DNA from: a virus
Length of the DNA stretch: 31,916 nt
Virus record (IMG/VR): IMGVR_UViG_3300037452_000113
Span: 1-31,916 of that record
Direction: 5' to 3' (one strand)
Position numbers and translations under genes: made by a program
Notes under the pieces: model-generated
The model's input: the letters and a program-made list of their open reading frames with translations, nothing else
The model's database searches: none
Told to the model about the DNA's origin: nothing
Part shown: one piece after another, positions 1-9,182 of the stretch
How positions within the stretch are numbered: position 1 is the first letter of the stretch
Layout: each line of letters opens with the position of its first letter

Positions 1-2
1 CC

Positions 3-1832
3 ATTGGCGAGGGCGTCGGCTCGGTCCTCAAGGGGATTATTTCCTTCGTCGGGCAAATCGCGATTGACCTCCGGGAAATCGGCGAAAAAATCTTCGTCGT
101 GACCAAGTTCATCGCGACCATCGGCACGGGCGACATTTTGAACCTGATTAGAACCGGGAAAATCCGAACGCTTCCCGAGTTGCTCGCCGGGTCAAAAAAA
201 GAATGGCAGGAATCGACGGCGAACGCGAACGCGGAAATCGACGCCCTCGGCGACATCGTTTCGGAAAAAGCGCAAACCATGGCGAAGAACATTCGCGACC
301 GAAGCGGCTCGGCGTCCGATGTCACGGGGAACGCCGCCCGCGACCGCGCCCGCGAAGCGTTGCTCCGGGCGCGGGAATCGTTCACGCGGGCCGCGCTCCG
401 CGACGAACTCGACATTTACCGGGAGAACGCAAAACTCGAAGAGGCCGTCGAGCGGGAAAAGTACGACAAGGGCCTCGAATCCATCACGGTATATTTCGCC
501 AACCGCCGCAAAGCCGAGCAGGACGCCCGCGCTAAGGAACTCGCGGACCTTGAAGCGCAACGCGACGCGCTCTCGAAGCAACCCGCGAAGAACAAGGCCG
601 ACGAGGTTCGCATTCAACAAGAACTCATCGACCTAGAATCGAAAATCCAGATATTGAAAACCAAGGGAGCCGAGGACGACTTGCGGCTCGCCCGCGAGGA
701 AACCGACGCGCAAAAGAAAAACGCGCAAGAGGTCCTCGGCTTCGAGGAAAAAATTCTCATCGCCCAAGGCAATCGGCACGAAGCCGAGGCCCGGAAAATT
801 GATGCGGAGATGGCGAAATACCGGACCGCGCTCGCGCAAATGGGCGTTGCGGCGGATGAAATCGAGCGCCGGGTCGCCAAGGCCTCGGCGGTCCTCATGG
901 CGGAAAACGACTTCGAGGAATTGAAGCGCAAACTCGAAGCCGGACTCGAATCGCTCGACGCGGCGCGGGCGCGGGCGCAAGAACTCGCGGCGCGTCACGC
1001 CATCTCACAAACCGAACTTGAACGCCGATTGAAAACGCTCGACGAGGAACGGCTTCCTCCGCTCCGCGCCATCGTCGCCGAAATGCAAAAACTCGCGAAC
1101 ATCTCGGCGATGCCGCAACTCGCCAAGGACGCGGACGCGGCGGGAAAGAAAATCGACGACGTGGCGAAGTCCCTCGACAAAGTGAAAGACGCGAACGAGA
1201 AAGCCGCCGACACGTTCGAAAAAAGCCTAGGGAAATCGGTTAACACGTTTTTGACGACGGGCATCACGCACGCGAAAAGCTTGGGGGACGCGGTTCGGGG
1301 TTTGGCGATGAGCGTCACGGGCGATATTCAAAAAATGTTTTTGACCCTCATCGAGAACATGATTAAAGCCAAACTCGCTGCCAAGCTAACCTCGGGCGGC
1401 GACGATTCGGGCGGCGGGTTCTTTTCGAAACTGTTCTCCGGCGCTTCCGGCAACGCCGAGGGCGGGCCGATTTACGGGCCGGGCGGGACCGATGTAATCC
1501 CGGCATGGCTAACGAGCGGCGAGTTCGTGGTCCGAGCGCCCGTCGCGCAACAACCGGGGATGATGCGCCTCTTGAGCGCCATCAACGACGGGATGCTCGC
1601 GCCCTCGCTTCGGACCAACGCCGGGCCGGGCTTCCGAAAGGGCGGCATCGTCGAGGGCGGGTTCGCGACGGCGGGGCGCGAATCGAGTCCCGAAGCGCAA
1701 ATGACGGTAAGCCTTGATTACGGCCTCGTCCTAAAGAATTTGTCGGCGCATCCGGATTTTGGTCACGTCATCGTGAAGCATCTCGACCTCAACCGCAAAG
1801 CGGCGGGAGCCGCGCTCGGAGTCAGGACATGA
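3..1832 (+). CDS. Tail tape measure protein (3' part; start lies outside the window)
   Basis: The reading frame is open from the first bases of the window, so this is the C-terminal part (about 609 residues) of a longer protein; the GTG at 99 is internal. Most of it is charged, Ala/Glu/Lys-rich helix with coiled-coil character. A hydrophobic stretch follows (around LAMSVTGDIQKMFLTLIENM), then a Gly-rich tail with GGPIYGPGGTDVIPAWL and SGEFVVRA. That ending is typical of lambda-type tape measure proteins, which set tail length and help deliver DNA. It overlaps the next tail gene by ATGA, consistent with one late operon. The family call is firm; the missing N-terminus prevents a length estimate. 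Confidence 0.88.
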   Translation: MGEGVGSVLKGIISFVGQIAIDLREIGEKIFVVTKFIATIGTGDILNLIRTGKIRTLPELLAGSKKEWQESTANANAEIDALGDIVSEKAQTMAKNIRDRSGSASDVTGNAARDRAREALLRARESFTRAALRDELDIYRENAKLEEAVEREKYDKGLESITVYFANRRKAEQDARAKELADLEAQRDALSKQPAKNKADEVRIQQELIDLESKIQILKTKGAEDDLRLAREETDAQKKNAQEVLGFEEKILIAQGNRHEAEARKIDAEMAKYRTALAQMGVAADEIERRVAKASAVLMAENDFEELKRKLEAGLESLDAARARAQELAARHAISQTELERRLKTLDEERLPPLRAIVAEMQKLANISAMPQLAKDADAAGKKIDDVAKSLDKVKDANEKAADTFEKSLGKSVNTFLTTGITHAKSLGDAVRGLAMSVTGDIQKMFLTLIENMIKAKLAAKLTSGGDDSGGGFFSKLFSGASGNAEGGPIYGPGGTDVIPAWLTSGEFVVRAPVAQQPGMMRLLSAINDGMLAPSLRTNAGPGFRKGGIVEGGFATAGRESSPEAQMTVSLDYGLVLKNLSAHPDFGHVIVKHLDLNRKAAGAALGVRT

Positions 1833-2977
1833 GCGTCTCAATAGGAACCGCGACCGATGTCGGGAACCTGCTCGACTTGTTGAATGCGTTCCTCCGGCTC
1901 GGGCATGCGCTCGACCCCCAATATTCGGGAACGGGAACAGGCACGGTGACGGGCGTCATCGGGACCGCCGCGAGCGTCGTCGAAACCATCACGGCGACCG
2001 CGACCGACGCGACTCACTTCGCCGTCGTCGGGAGCATCTCGGGTTCGCTCGGAGTCGCGACCGTGGGCGCGTTGTTCTCTTCCGCCGTCGTCGATTTCAC
2101 CATCAACGCCGGGGGCGTCGCCTTCGTCGGCGGGGACGTGATTTCGTTCGTCATGACGCCGCCTTGGGCCGCGCTCGAAACCGCCGCCGGGAGCGAGTAC
2201 ATTTGGCAAGCGCCGGGGAACGACGGCCTCGCGAATATCGTTGTCGGCGCGAGCCGCTTTTCGGACGTGGGCGGCGATTACGACGATTTGCGCCTCGGCG
2301 GGTTCTTCGGATATTCCGGGACGCAAACCTTCCTCACGCAACCCGGCGCGATGACAACCGAAATTCTCCCGCTTTTGCGCGTGGGGTCGATTCCCTTTTG
2401 GTTCATCGCGAACGGTCGCCGGGTCGTCGTCGTCGCCAAGGTTTCGACTAATTACGAACTCGCGTATTTGGGACTCATCAACGCTTACGCGTCCCCGGCG
2501 CAATTCCCTTACCCGCTCGCGATTGGCGGCTCGATGAATTGGGCGGCGGGCGAACCGTCCTCGGGCGATGTGCGTTGGCGTTGGTCCTACAACGGGAACG
2601 AGCACACAGGCTTTCCCTTTGGAAGCCAAACCTATTCGAACGACGCGACTCCGCAATTCAAATTGCGGCGACCCGATGGATATTGGCGCGGCTTCGCGGC
2701 GACTCTTGCGTCGGCGAGCGGCGGCGGCTTGTGGCCCTATGGGTCCTCGGGCGTCCTCGGGATGCGCGAGAACCTCGACGGTTCTTATCCGATTATTCCG
2801 ATTCTACTAACCGAGGACTCGCCGACCATGTTCGGCGAACCCGACGGCGTGGGCTTCGTCACCGGGTACAACCAAGTCAGCGAGAACACGGTCACGGTGA
2901 ACCGAATCCCTTGGTTAGTCGTGCAAAACATTTTCCGAACGACGGTCAAGGACTATTGCGCCGTCAAGCTTTCGTGA
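1829..2977 (+). CDS. Putative tail/virion structural protein
   Basis: 382 residues, starting at an ATG that overlaps the tape measure stop by 4 nt. The N-terminal third is Gly/Thr/Val-rich and beta-prone. The rest is aromatic-rich and contains GTQTFLTQPGAM, a motif nearly repeated in the next gene (GTQPFLTQPGGPM). The two proteins also share the order of later segments: a FWFI/FFFF strand, VVVVAKV/VVAVIER, and a Y-G-hydrophobic stretch. They therefore look like diverged paralogues. I do not recognise a named domain. Position between tape measure and distal tail genes implies a virion component, possibly in the tail tip or on the surface. Confidence 0.75.
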   Translation: MSVSIGTATDVGNLLDLLNAFLRLGHALDPQYSGTGTGTVTGVIGTAASVVETITATATDATHFAVVGSISGSLGVATVGALFSSAVVDFTINAGGVAFVGGDVISFVMTPPWAALETAAGSEYIWQAPGNDGLANIVVGASRFSDVGGDYDDLRLGGFFGYSGTQTFLTQPGAMTTEILPLLRVGSIPFWFIANGRRVVVVAKVSTNYELAYLGLINAYASPAQFPYPLAIGGSMNWAAGEPSSGDVRWRWSYNGNEHTGFPFGSQTYSNDATPQFKLRRPDGYWRGFAATLASASGGGLWPYGSSGVLGMRENLDGSYPIIPILLTEDSPTMFGEPDGVGFVTGYNQVSENTVTVNRIPWLVVQNIFRTTVKDYCAVKLS

Positions 2978-2987
2978 GGGCGAAGCG

Positions 2988-4004
2988 ATGGCATATTTAC
3001 TTGGAACGGCGGCGAGCGAGAACGATTTGCTTTCCCAGTTCGTGACATGGCTCGCGAGTCTCGGTTGGGCAGTGAACATGGCTCCAACCGTGAACGGCGC
3101 GGCGGGCGGCATGCGGGCGCACATTCAAAAAAGCGGAATGTTCGTAAACCTGCAAGCGGCGAACGGCGACGTTGACCTATTGCCCGATTCGGGCGGCGCT
3201 CCCGCGCCTTGGCACGGCTTCGGCGTCTATCAAAGTGACGGATACGACGGGACGCAACCTTTCCTCACGCAACCCGGCGGGCCGATGGATTTGGCCCCAA
3301 TGCGCTCGCTCGCGGTTTTCGTCACGAAGAATTTCCCGCAGCCCTTCGGACGGTTCTTCTTTTTCTCGGATGCGCTCGATAACGTCGTCGCCGTGATCGA
3401 GCGGCGTTCGCTAAATTTCACGCATCTTGGGTTCGGTCCGGCGCTCGCCAAGTCGGGCGCGTACTCGGACGGGCGCTATTTTTTTTCGGAATATTGGCGG
3501 TCGGCGGCGTCATACGGGACCGACGACACGGCGGGCGGGGGCATCAACGCCGATTGTCCATTTGTTTCGACCGGGGGCGCGAACGGCTTTGTCCGCGCCG
3601 ACGTGGACTCGTTTACCGGGAAATGGCTCGCATGCACGCCGACGAGCGGCGGGAACACGGGCAACGCCGGGAAAAAATGCTATACGGGGATGACGTATCC
3701 CGGCGGGGCCGGATTTACCGACATTCCCATTTGGACGGAAACGGGCGGTTTTCTACGGCTCGCGCCCTCGACCTTGAATTCGCAAGCCGTCCTCGTCCCG
3801 GTCGATATCTACACTGCCAGGGACGCGGGCGGCTCGTCCCTCATCGGTTCTTTGCCGAACATTTTCCTTTGCAACGCCGTGGGGCACGGCTTCGGCCCGG
3901 CGACCGAGTTCGATATCGGCTCCGATGCTTACATGCTTTTTCACGGGGCGACGCCGCAAAACGGCTCGCAACCGGGGTTCGGGTACGCGATTAAAAAGCA
4001 ATGA
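2988..4004 (+). CDS. Putative tail/virion structural protein, related to its upstream neighbour
   Basis: 338 residues, ATG at 2988, ten bases after the previous stop. The N-terminus (LLSQFVTWLASLGWAVN) is helical. The middle carries GTQPFLTQPGGPM and aromatic-rich strands that align by eye with the protein encoded at 1829-2977, suggesting an old tandem duplication within the tail operon. The C-terminus is rich in Gly, Phe and Asp. No enzymatic motif is seen. It overlaps the next gene by ATGA. A structural role follows from position; the exact location in the tail is unknown. Confidence 0.75.
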   Translation: MAYLLGTAASENDLLSQFVTWLASLGWAVNMAPTVNGAAGGMRAHIQKSGMFVNLQAANGDVDLLPDSGGAPAPWHGFGVYQSDGYDGTQPFLTQPGGPMDLAPMRSLAVFVTKNFPQPFGRFFFFSDALDNVVAVIERRSLNFTHLGFGPALAKSGAYSDGRYFFSEYWRSAASYGTDDTAGGGINADCPFVSTGGANGFVRADVDSFTGKWLACTPTSGGNTGNAGKKCYTGMTYPGGAGFTDIPIWTETGGFLRLAPSTLNSQAVLVPVDIYTARDAGGSSLIGSLPNIFLCNAVGHGFGPATEFDIGSDAYMLFHGATPQNGSQPGFGYAIKKQ

Positions 4005-5053
4005 CCGATTTCGTCGGCAATATCGAAAGCTTTCTGCGTATAAACGCGACCAACGAGGCGCACGCGTTCGAGGCCGCGCCGCCGCCGCCGCTCGCCCGGA
4101 GTTCGGCGGACGCGTGGGGCGTGAGGGCCGTCGGTTCCCCGGCGGCGCAACCCCGCATCGGGCGGGCCGGGTTGGTCGAGGAACAGTTCGGCGGGCGACT
4201 GTTCGAGCGCATCATCATAAGCCCGCGTGTGGTGAATTTGGGAATGGTCCTCACGGCGCAAACCGTGACCGTCAGCCTATGGAATTCTTGCCGGAACCTC
4301 GAACAGTTCATGAGCACCATCGGCACGGCGGGACCCGGCTCGGCGGTTCTTCCCGCGTTCGCGTTCCCGGTCGCGTTCCCGCCGCTCGCCGAAACGCTCG
4401 CCGTCCTAACGTTCCCGACCGAGGGCGACCCCACGGTCGAGGAAGATGTTACGTTTGTTTTCCCCGGCTTCGAGGGGACCGACATCGAAGTGACCGGGCA
4501 ACGGCTCGCCTTTTTCTCGGTCGCCGCCGATTGGACCGGGGGAATCGCCGAAACCCCGCAAATTTGGCTTACCGACGTTTTGAAGGGCCTTACCGACGCC
4601 GAGCAACGAATCCAGCTAAGGACCATACCGAGGTCCCGGATTAAGTTCAAAGTCCTGAGCACGGGCCGGGAAACGGCCTTCCTTGACGGTTTGTTGAGTG
4701 CATGGCAGCAAAACCTGTTCGGCGTTCCATTTTGGCCGGACAAGGTTCCCTTGCTCGCGCCCGCCTCGGCGGGAGATGCGGCGCTTTCCTTCGCGTGGGC
4801 GGACCGGGAGTTCGCGCCGGGCGGATATTTGGCCCTTTGGCGCGACTTCCTCACGTACGAAGTTATGACCATCGCGGCCCTTGTTTCGGGCGGCGTCACG
4901 CTTACCGGGACCTTGCAGAACGATTGGCTCGCCGACGGGCGCTCGTGGGCGGTCCCCATCCGGCGCGGGCGGCTCGCCGATAAAGTGGACTTTATCCGGA
5001 AGAACCAAGAAACCGCCGAGGTCGAGTTCGCCTTCGAATGTGAGGTCGTATGA
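4001..5053 (+). CDS. Phage tail protein (distal tail assembly region)
   Basis: 350 residues, overlapping its neighbours on both sides by 4 nt. The first half is beta-rich and includes a segment with RIIISPRVVNLGMVL that reads like a structural beta-sandwich. The second half has FLDGLLSAWQQNLFGVPFWP and later GGVTLTGTLQNDWLADGRS. This layout (a helix, then PFW, then a hydrophobic strand series) recurs in the next protein, which suggests a shared C-terminal domain. There is no catalytic signature. It probably belongs to the tail tip or baseplate hub between the tape measure and the DUF2163-like protein. Confidence 0.75.
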   Translation: MTDFVGNIESFLRINATNEAHAFEAAPPPPLARSSADAWGVRAVGSPAAQPRIGRAGLVEEQFGGRLFERIIISPRVVNLGMVLTAQTVTVSLWNSCRNLEQFMSTIGTAGPGSAVLPAFAFPVAFPPLAETLAVLTFPTEGDPTVEEDVTFVFPGFEGTDIEVTGQRLAFFSVAADWTGGIAETPQIWLTDVLKGLTDAEQRIQLRTIPRSRIKFKVLSTGRETAFLDGLLSAWQQNLFGVPFWPDKVPLLAPASAGDAALSFAWADREFAPGGYLALWRDFLTYEVMTIAALVSGGVTLTGTLQNDWLADGRSWAVPIRRGRLADKVDFIRKNQETAEVEFAFECEVV

Positions 5054-5670
5054 TTTACCGGGGTTTCACGGTTTGGGATACAGAGCCGAACGCCATCGCG
5101 GACCCGAAGGACGCGGCCCGGCGCTCGATGCAAAAACTCGACCCCGGTCCCGGCAAACTCACGGTCGTTGACCGGAGCGGAGTCACGACGCTTGAAATCG
5201 AGTCGGTCGCGTTCCTGTTTCTCGACCGCGCCGACGTGCTCGCCTTCCGCGCCTTTCTTGCCGGATGCAAAGGCCGATTGAATCCCTTTTGGCTTCCGAC
5301 GTGGCTCGCGGATTTCCGCCTCTATGCTCCGGCGGCGGCGGGCGGGTCGGTCCTTAAAATTCTGCCCTCGGCTTACTCGCGTTTCGCTTTCGCGAACCCG
5401 GCGCGGCGGGACATCGCAATCATGATGCTCGACCGCTCGGCGAAATACTGCCATCGCATCACGGCGGCGTCATGGGACGGCGGGCCGTATGAATCGCTCA
5501 CGCTAGAAACTCCGCTCGAAGCTAACGTCGCCGACGGCGCGGTTCTCATCTCGCAATTAAATTTTGTTCGCCTCGCCGCCGACGACGCGGGCGAATGCAC
5601 TTGGGAAACGACCGAGGTCGCCTCGGGCGTCCTCGCCTATCAAAGCTTGCCGATGGAGGTCCCGGCGTGA
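5050..5670 (+). CDS. Phage tail protein, upstream partner of the DUF2163-like protein
   Basis: 206 residues, starting with ATG inside an ATGA overlap. After a short N-terminal strand region comes FRAFLAGCKGRLNPFWLPTW, followed by alternating strands and the C-terminal ECTWETTEV. I recognise this arrangement from small tail proteins encoded directly before BR0599/DUF2163 genes in siphoviruses. The C-terminal half of the preceding 350-residue protein has the same PFW-centred layout. It is probably a distal tail component; no enzymatic role is evident. Confidence 0.75.
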   Translation: MIYRGFTVWDTEPNAIADPKDAARRSMQKLDPGPGKLTVVDRSGVTTLEIESVAFLFLDRADVLAFRAFLAGCKGRLNPFWLPTWLADFRLYAPAAAGGSVLKILPSAYSRFAFANPARRDIAIMMLDRSAKYCHRITAASWDGGPYESLTLETPLEANVADGAVLISQLNFVRLAADDAGECTWETTEVASGVLAYQSLPMEVPA

Positions 5671-6458
5671 CATACGCGGCGCGTGAAACGAGCATCGACA
5701 CGGGGCAACCGTGCGAACTGTACGCGTTCCAAACCGCCGATTCGGGTTGGTACTTCACAAGCGGCGACGAGGCGCAATCGTACCTTGGGCAGACGTACGC
5801 CATCGAGACGATAAACCGGACCGCCATCACGCAATCGGGCGAGACGAAGGCCGGGCAAGTAAAAATCACGGTTCCCCTCGACAACGCGGTCGCGCAACTC
5901 TTCCGGACGTATATCCCGGACACGCCCTTATCGGTTGTGATTTACCGAACGCACGGGACCGACGGCGAGTTCGTCGTCATCTTTACGGGCCGGGTCCTTG
6001 TCGCCTCGTTCGGGGACTTCGCCGAACTAACCGCGATGCCGGAAAGCGATGTCCTTAAATACGCCGTGCCCTCGGAGCAATTTCAAACGCAATGCAACCA
6101 TTTCCTGTTCGATGCGGGTTGCAAGGTCGCAAAGGCTTTGTACATGGTCCCCGGCGTCGTGGGCGCAATCGCCGGGAACGTGCTCACAATTCCGGCTTGC
6201 GCGGGAAAGCCGAACGGTTGGTTTACTGCCGGGTACATAGAGTTCGGCCTTCAACGCCGGATGATTTTGTCCCACGTCGGGAATCAAATCGCGCTTATCG
6301 CTCCGGTTCCGGGCCTCACGGTCGGGGCCAGTGTCAACGCTTACGCGGGATGCATGCGGGATTTCGGAACGTGCGTCTCGAAATTCAATAACCCGCAGAA
6401 CTTCGCCGGGTTCCAATGGATTCCTATTAACAATCCTTTCGCGACGCCGTTCACTTAG
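5667..6458 (+). CDS. Tail assembly protein, DUF2163 / phage BR0599 family-like
   Basis: 263 residues from a GTG at 5667 that overlaps the previous stop. A GGAGG at 5655-5659 sits 7 nt upstream and decides this start over upstream codons. The N-terminus (DTGQPCELYAFQTADS) and strand-rich first half fit DUF2163. The second half has the cysteine-containing CNHFLFDAGC, and the C-terminus has YAGCMRDFGTCVSKFNNPQNF, as in the BR0599 C-terminal region. In gene transfer agents and siphoviruses these hub-region proteins sit between the distal tail protein and the large tip protein, which is the arrangement here. The gene ends in TAG. Confidence 0.83.
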   Translation: MTYAARETSIDTGQPCELYAFQTADSGWYFTSGDEAQSYLGQTYAIETINRTAITQSGETKAGQVKITVPLDNAVAQLFRTYIPDTPLSVVIYRTHGTDGEFVVIFTGRVLVASFGDFAELTAMPESDVLKYAVPSEQFQTQCNHFLFDAGCKVAKALYMVPGVVGAIAGNVLTIPACAGKPNGWFTAGYIEFGLQRRMILSHVGNQIALIAPVPGLTVGASVNAYAGCMRDFGTCVSKFNNPQNFAGFQWIPINNPFATPFT

Positions 6459-6467
6459 AGGATTTCG

Positions 6468-9182
6468 ATGCTTTGGCTTTTGGTCGAAATTGCAATTTAT
6501 ATCGCCTCGACCGTGCTCACGATGTATCTCGCATCGAAGGCGAAGCCGCTCCCGGCATCGGCGCTCGGGGACTTTACCGCGCCCACGGCGGAAGAGGGCC
6601 GGGTTATCCCGGTCGTGTTCGGGACGACGAAGCTTGCCGGGCCGAACGTGGTCTGGTACGGCGACCTCCGGACGACCCCGCTCAAGTCGGGCGGTTGGAT
6701 GACGTTCGGATTCAAGTCAACCTACGGATACCGTTATTTTCTCGGAATGGATTTGATGCTCTGCCACGGGCCGATAGACGCGCTCGAAACCCTCGGAGCC
6801 GTGTCCGCCATGGCGGGGAAATGCGTCGGGGACGGGTACGTCAAAACTTGTTGGGGGACGCCCGGACCGGACCCCGTGAGCGTCGTCCTCATTGCAACCG
6901 ACTCGATGCATTTCAGCGTGACGACGCAACGCCCACAGGACGCGCTTCCGGTCAACCAAGGGACTTTGACCGTCGGCGTTTTTTGGGGAGGATACGGCGG
7001 CTCGATGGGAATTTTGATTGTCGCCGGGCCGACGACGCCGTTCGCGCCGGGCGACCAATTCTCGTTCACCATCTCGACGCCCTCGGCGATTTTCGCGAAC
7101 GACAAGGCGGTCGCGTATACGACCAACGGCAGCGGGCCGGGCGTGGACTATCTCTATTTGAACTCGCCCAAGCTTTTCGGCGGCGACAAGCAAGGCGGCG
7201 GCATTGCCGGACCCGTCTCGTTTTACTACGGGACCGCAAACCAACCCTCGAACGCTTACCTTTTGGGAAAACTGCCGGGCGCGAACCCGGTCCCGTCGTA
7301 CGCGGGTTATTGTCACGCGGTTTTCGAACAGGTTTACATCGGCACGACGAACCAAATTAACCCGTTCGCCTTTGTCGTCAAGCGTTGCCCGGACCCGCTC
7401 GCGCAAGGGAACGGCGACCTCGGCGGCGACGCAAACCCGGCTTGGATAATTTGGGACATCATGACGAACGTAATTTACGGCCTCGGCATCCCGTCGGCGC
7501 GGTTCGACTCGGCTTCGTTCATCGCGGCGGCGGCGACGCTCGCAACCGAGGGCCTCGGGCTTTCGCTCCAAATCGACAATACCGGGAGCGCCGATTCGTT
7601 CCTGTCGGATGTGCTCCGGCACATTTCGGGCGTGCTCTATACGGACCCGGCGAGCGGGCTTTGGACTTTGAAATTGGTTCGCGCCGATTACGACCCGACG
7701 ACAATCCCCGCGCTCGGCGACGCCGACTTGCTCGCGCCGCCGGAGTTCTCGCGCATCGGTTGGGATGAAACCTTAAACGAAATCAAAGTCAAGTATTGCG
7801 ACCGCTCGCTCTATTTCACGCCACGAGTCGCCCAAGCCCAAGAGACGGCGAACTATGCGGTTCGCGGGCAACTCGCGAGCGACTCGCAGGATTTTTTCGG
7901 CTTGTCGAATATGAACATCGCGCAAGTAATCGCGGCGCGGGAACTCAAGGCGCATTCGTACCCGTTCGGTCGCGTCAAACTCAAGACGACGCGCAAAGCT
8001 TGGAACCTCCGCATCGGCGGCGTGTTCGCTTTTTCAAATTCGAACCTCGGGTTCGCCGCCGTACCCTTTCGGATTTCCTCGATAAATTACGGCGAACTCA
8101 CCAAGGGCGATATCGAACTAACGGCGGTCGAGGACGAGTTCGGGATTTCCTATTCCGACTTTTACACGCCGCCCGCGTCCTCGGGCGGTTGGACGAACCC
8201 CGCGCCCACGGGTCCGCCGCCCGCGCCGCTCGCGCAATTGCTGATGGAAGCGCCGTACGTCTTACAGGCAACCCCGCAGAGGTTTGTTCTCATGATGGCG
8301 GCGCGGGGCGACGGGCTTTCGACCGAGTGCGACATTCAATCGAGCACGTCGGGACCGCTCGCGCTCACAAATCAAGGGCAGGATTTCACGCCCTACGGCA
8401 AACTGCGGGACCCGTTCCCCTTGAAGCCCGAGGCCCTCGGCGCGGTCGTCATCATCGCGGGCGTGGACCTCGACACGCTCGCCGCCGCCCCGCTCGATTT
8501 TTTTTCAATCGCCGGCGAAATTTTGAGTTACGCGTCGGTCACGGCGAATATTGACGGCTCATATTCGTTGAACGGCGTCGCTCGCGGTTTGTTCGATACG
8601 CTGCCCGAGGCGCACGCGGCGGGGACGGCGGTTTGGTTTTTTGGCGAGGGCGCGGCGCTCGTTCAAGACGCGGCGTATTTGGCGGACGTGACCGTCACGG
8701 CGAAGGCGCTTCCCTCGAATTCGTTCGGCGAAACTAATCCGGCTCAAGTCCCCTCGGTTGCGCTCACGACCGTAAGCCGGGCGCAATTACCTTACCCGCC
8801 GGGCAACGTCCGGGCCAACGGGGTTTGGTATCCGGATTCGACTCTCGGGGATGCCCTTGTGACATGGGCGGACCGCCATCGTGTGAACCAAGGGCAAAAC
8901 ATCGTCACGCAAGACGGGGCGAGTTTTCCCGGCGGCATCGAGGGGAATTATCACATCGTTCTGAGCATCGGCGGCTCGACCGTCCTCGACCTTCCCGCGC
9001 AAACCGGGAACGCGTTCACGTTTACCGCATTGCAACGCGTCGCGGTCCCGGCGGCGGGTCCGGTCAATTTTCAAATCACGCCAACGAACGGGGCGCTCGT
9101 GGGACCGACCCGGACTCTTGTGTTTACGATGACGGGCTTCGGGTTGGCGTTCGGCGAGTTCTTCGGGGGGAGCCAAACGTAA
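6468..9182 (+). CDS. Tail tip / host specificity protein (gpJ-like)
   Basis: 904 residues with GAGGA just before the ATG. The N-terminus (LVEIAIYIASTVLTMYLA) is hydrophobic, followed by APTAEEGRVIPVVFGT, an entry typical of J-like central tail hub proteins. The middle holds the conserved DLGGDANPAWIIWDIMTNVI block followed by YGLGIPS. Further on are PPEFSRIGWDETLNEIKVKY and a hub-like strand series. The C-terminal 250 residues are Pro/Ala/Gly-rich with fibronectin-like strands (around PPGNVRANGVWYPDS). These proteins form the tip of the tail, contact the host receptor and lead DNA ejection. The large size and position just before the fibre gene support the call. Confidence 0.87.
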   Translation: MLWLLVEIAIYIASTVLTMYLASKAKPLPASALGDFTAPTAEEGRVIPVVFGTTKLAGPNVVWYGDLRTTPLKSGGWMTFGFKSTYGYRYFLGMDLMLCHGPIDALETLGAVSAMAGKCVGDGYVKTCWGTPGPDPVSVVLIATDSMHFSVTTQRPQDALPVNQGTLTVGVFWGGYGGSMGILIVAGPTTPFAPGDQFSFTISTPSAIFANDKAVAYTTNGSGPGVDYLYLNSPKLFGGDKQGGGIAGPVSFYYGTANQPSNAYLLGKLPGANPVPSYAGYCHAVFEQVYIGTTNQINPFAFVVKRCPDPLAQGNGDLGGDANPAWIIWDIMTNVIYGLGIPSARFDSASFIAAAATLATEGLGLSLQIDNTGSADSFLSDVLRHISGVLYTDPASGLWTLKLVRADYDPTTIPALGDADLLAPPEFSRIGWDETLNEIKVKYCDRSLYFTPRVAQAQETANYAVRGQLASDSQDFFGLSNMNIAQVIAARELKAHSYPFGRVKLKTTRKAWNLRIGGVFAFSNSNLGFAAVPFRISSINYGELTKGDIELTAVEDEFGISYSDFYTPPASSGGWTNPAPTGPPPAPLAQLLMEAPYVLQATPQRFVLMMAARGDGLSTECDIQSSTSGPLALTNQGQDFTPYGKLRDPFPLKPEALGAVVIIAGVDLDTLAAAPLDFFSIAGEILSYASVTANIDGSYSLNGVARGLFDTLPEAHAAGTAVWFFGEGAALVQDAAYLADVTVTAKALPSNSFGETNPAQVPSVALTTVSRAQLPYPPGNVRANGVWYPDSTLGDALVTWADRHRVNQGQNIVTQDGASFPGGIEGNYHIVLSIGGSTVLDLPAQTGNAFTFTALQRVAVPAAGPVNFQITPTNGALVGPTRTLVFTMTGFGLAFGEFFGGSQT

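Noticed and set aside
1838-2656. A long minus-strand frame under the 1829 gene.
   Set aside because: Composition is dominated by Arg, Asp and Gly from antisense GC-rich codons, and the plus-strand product shares motifs with its neighbour.
3991-5454. A 487-codon open frame on the minus strand.
   Set aside because: It lies antisense to two well-supported tail genes with ATGA overlaps, is Arg/Ser/Pro-rich and has no recognisable domain; GC-rich coding DNA yields such frames by chance.
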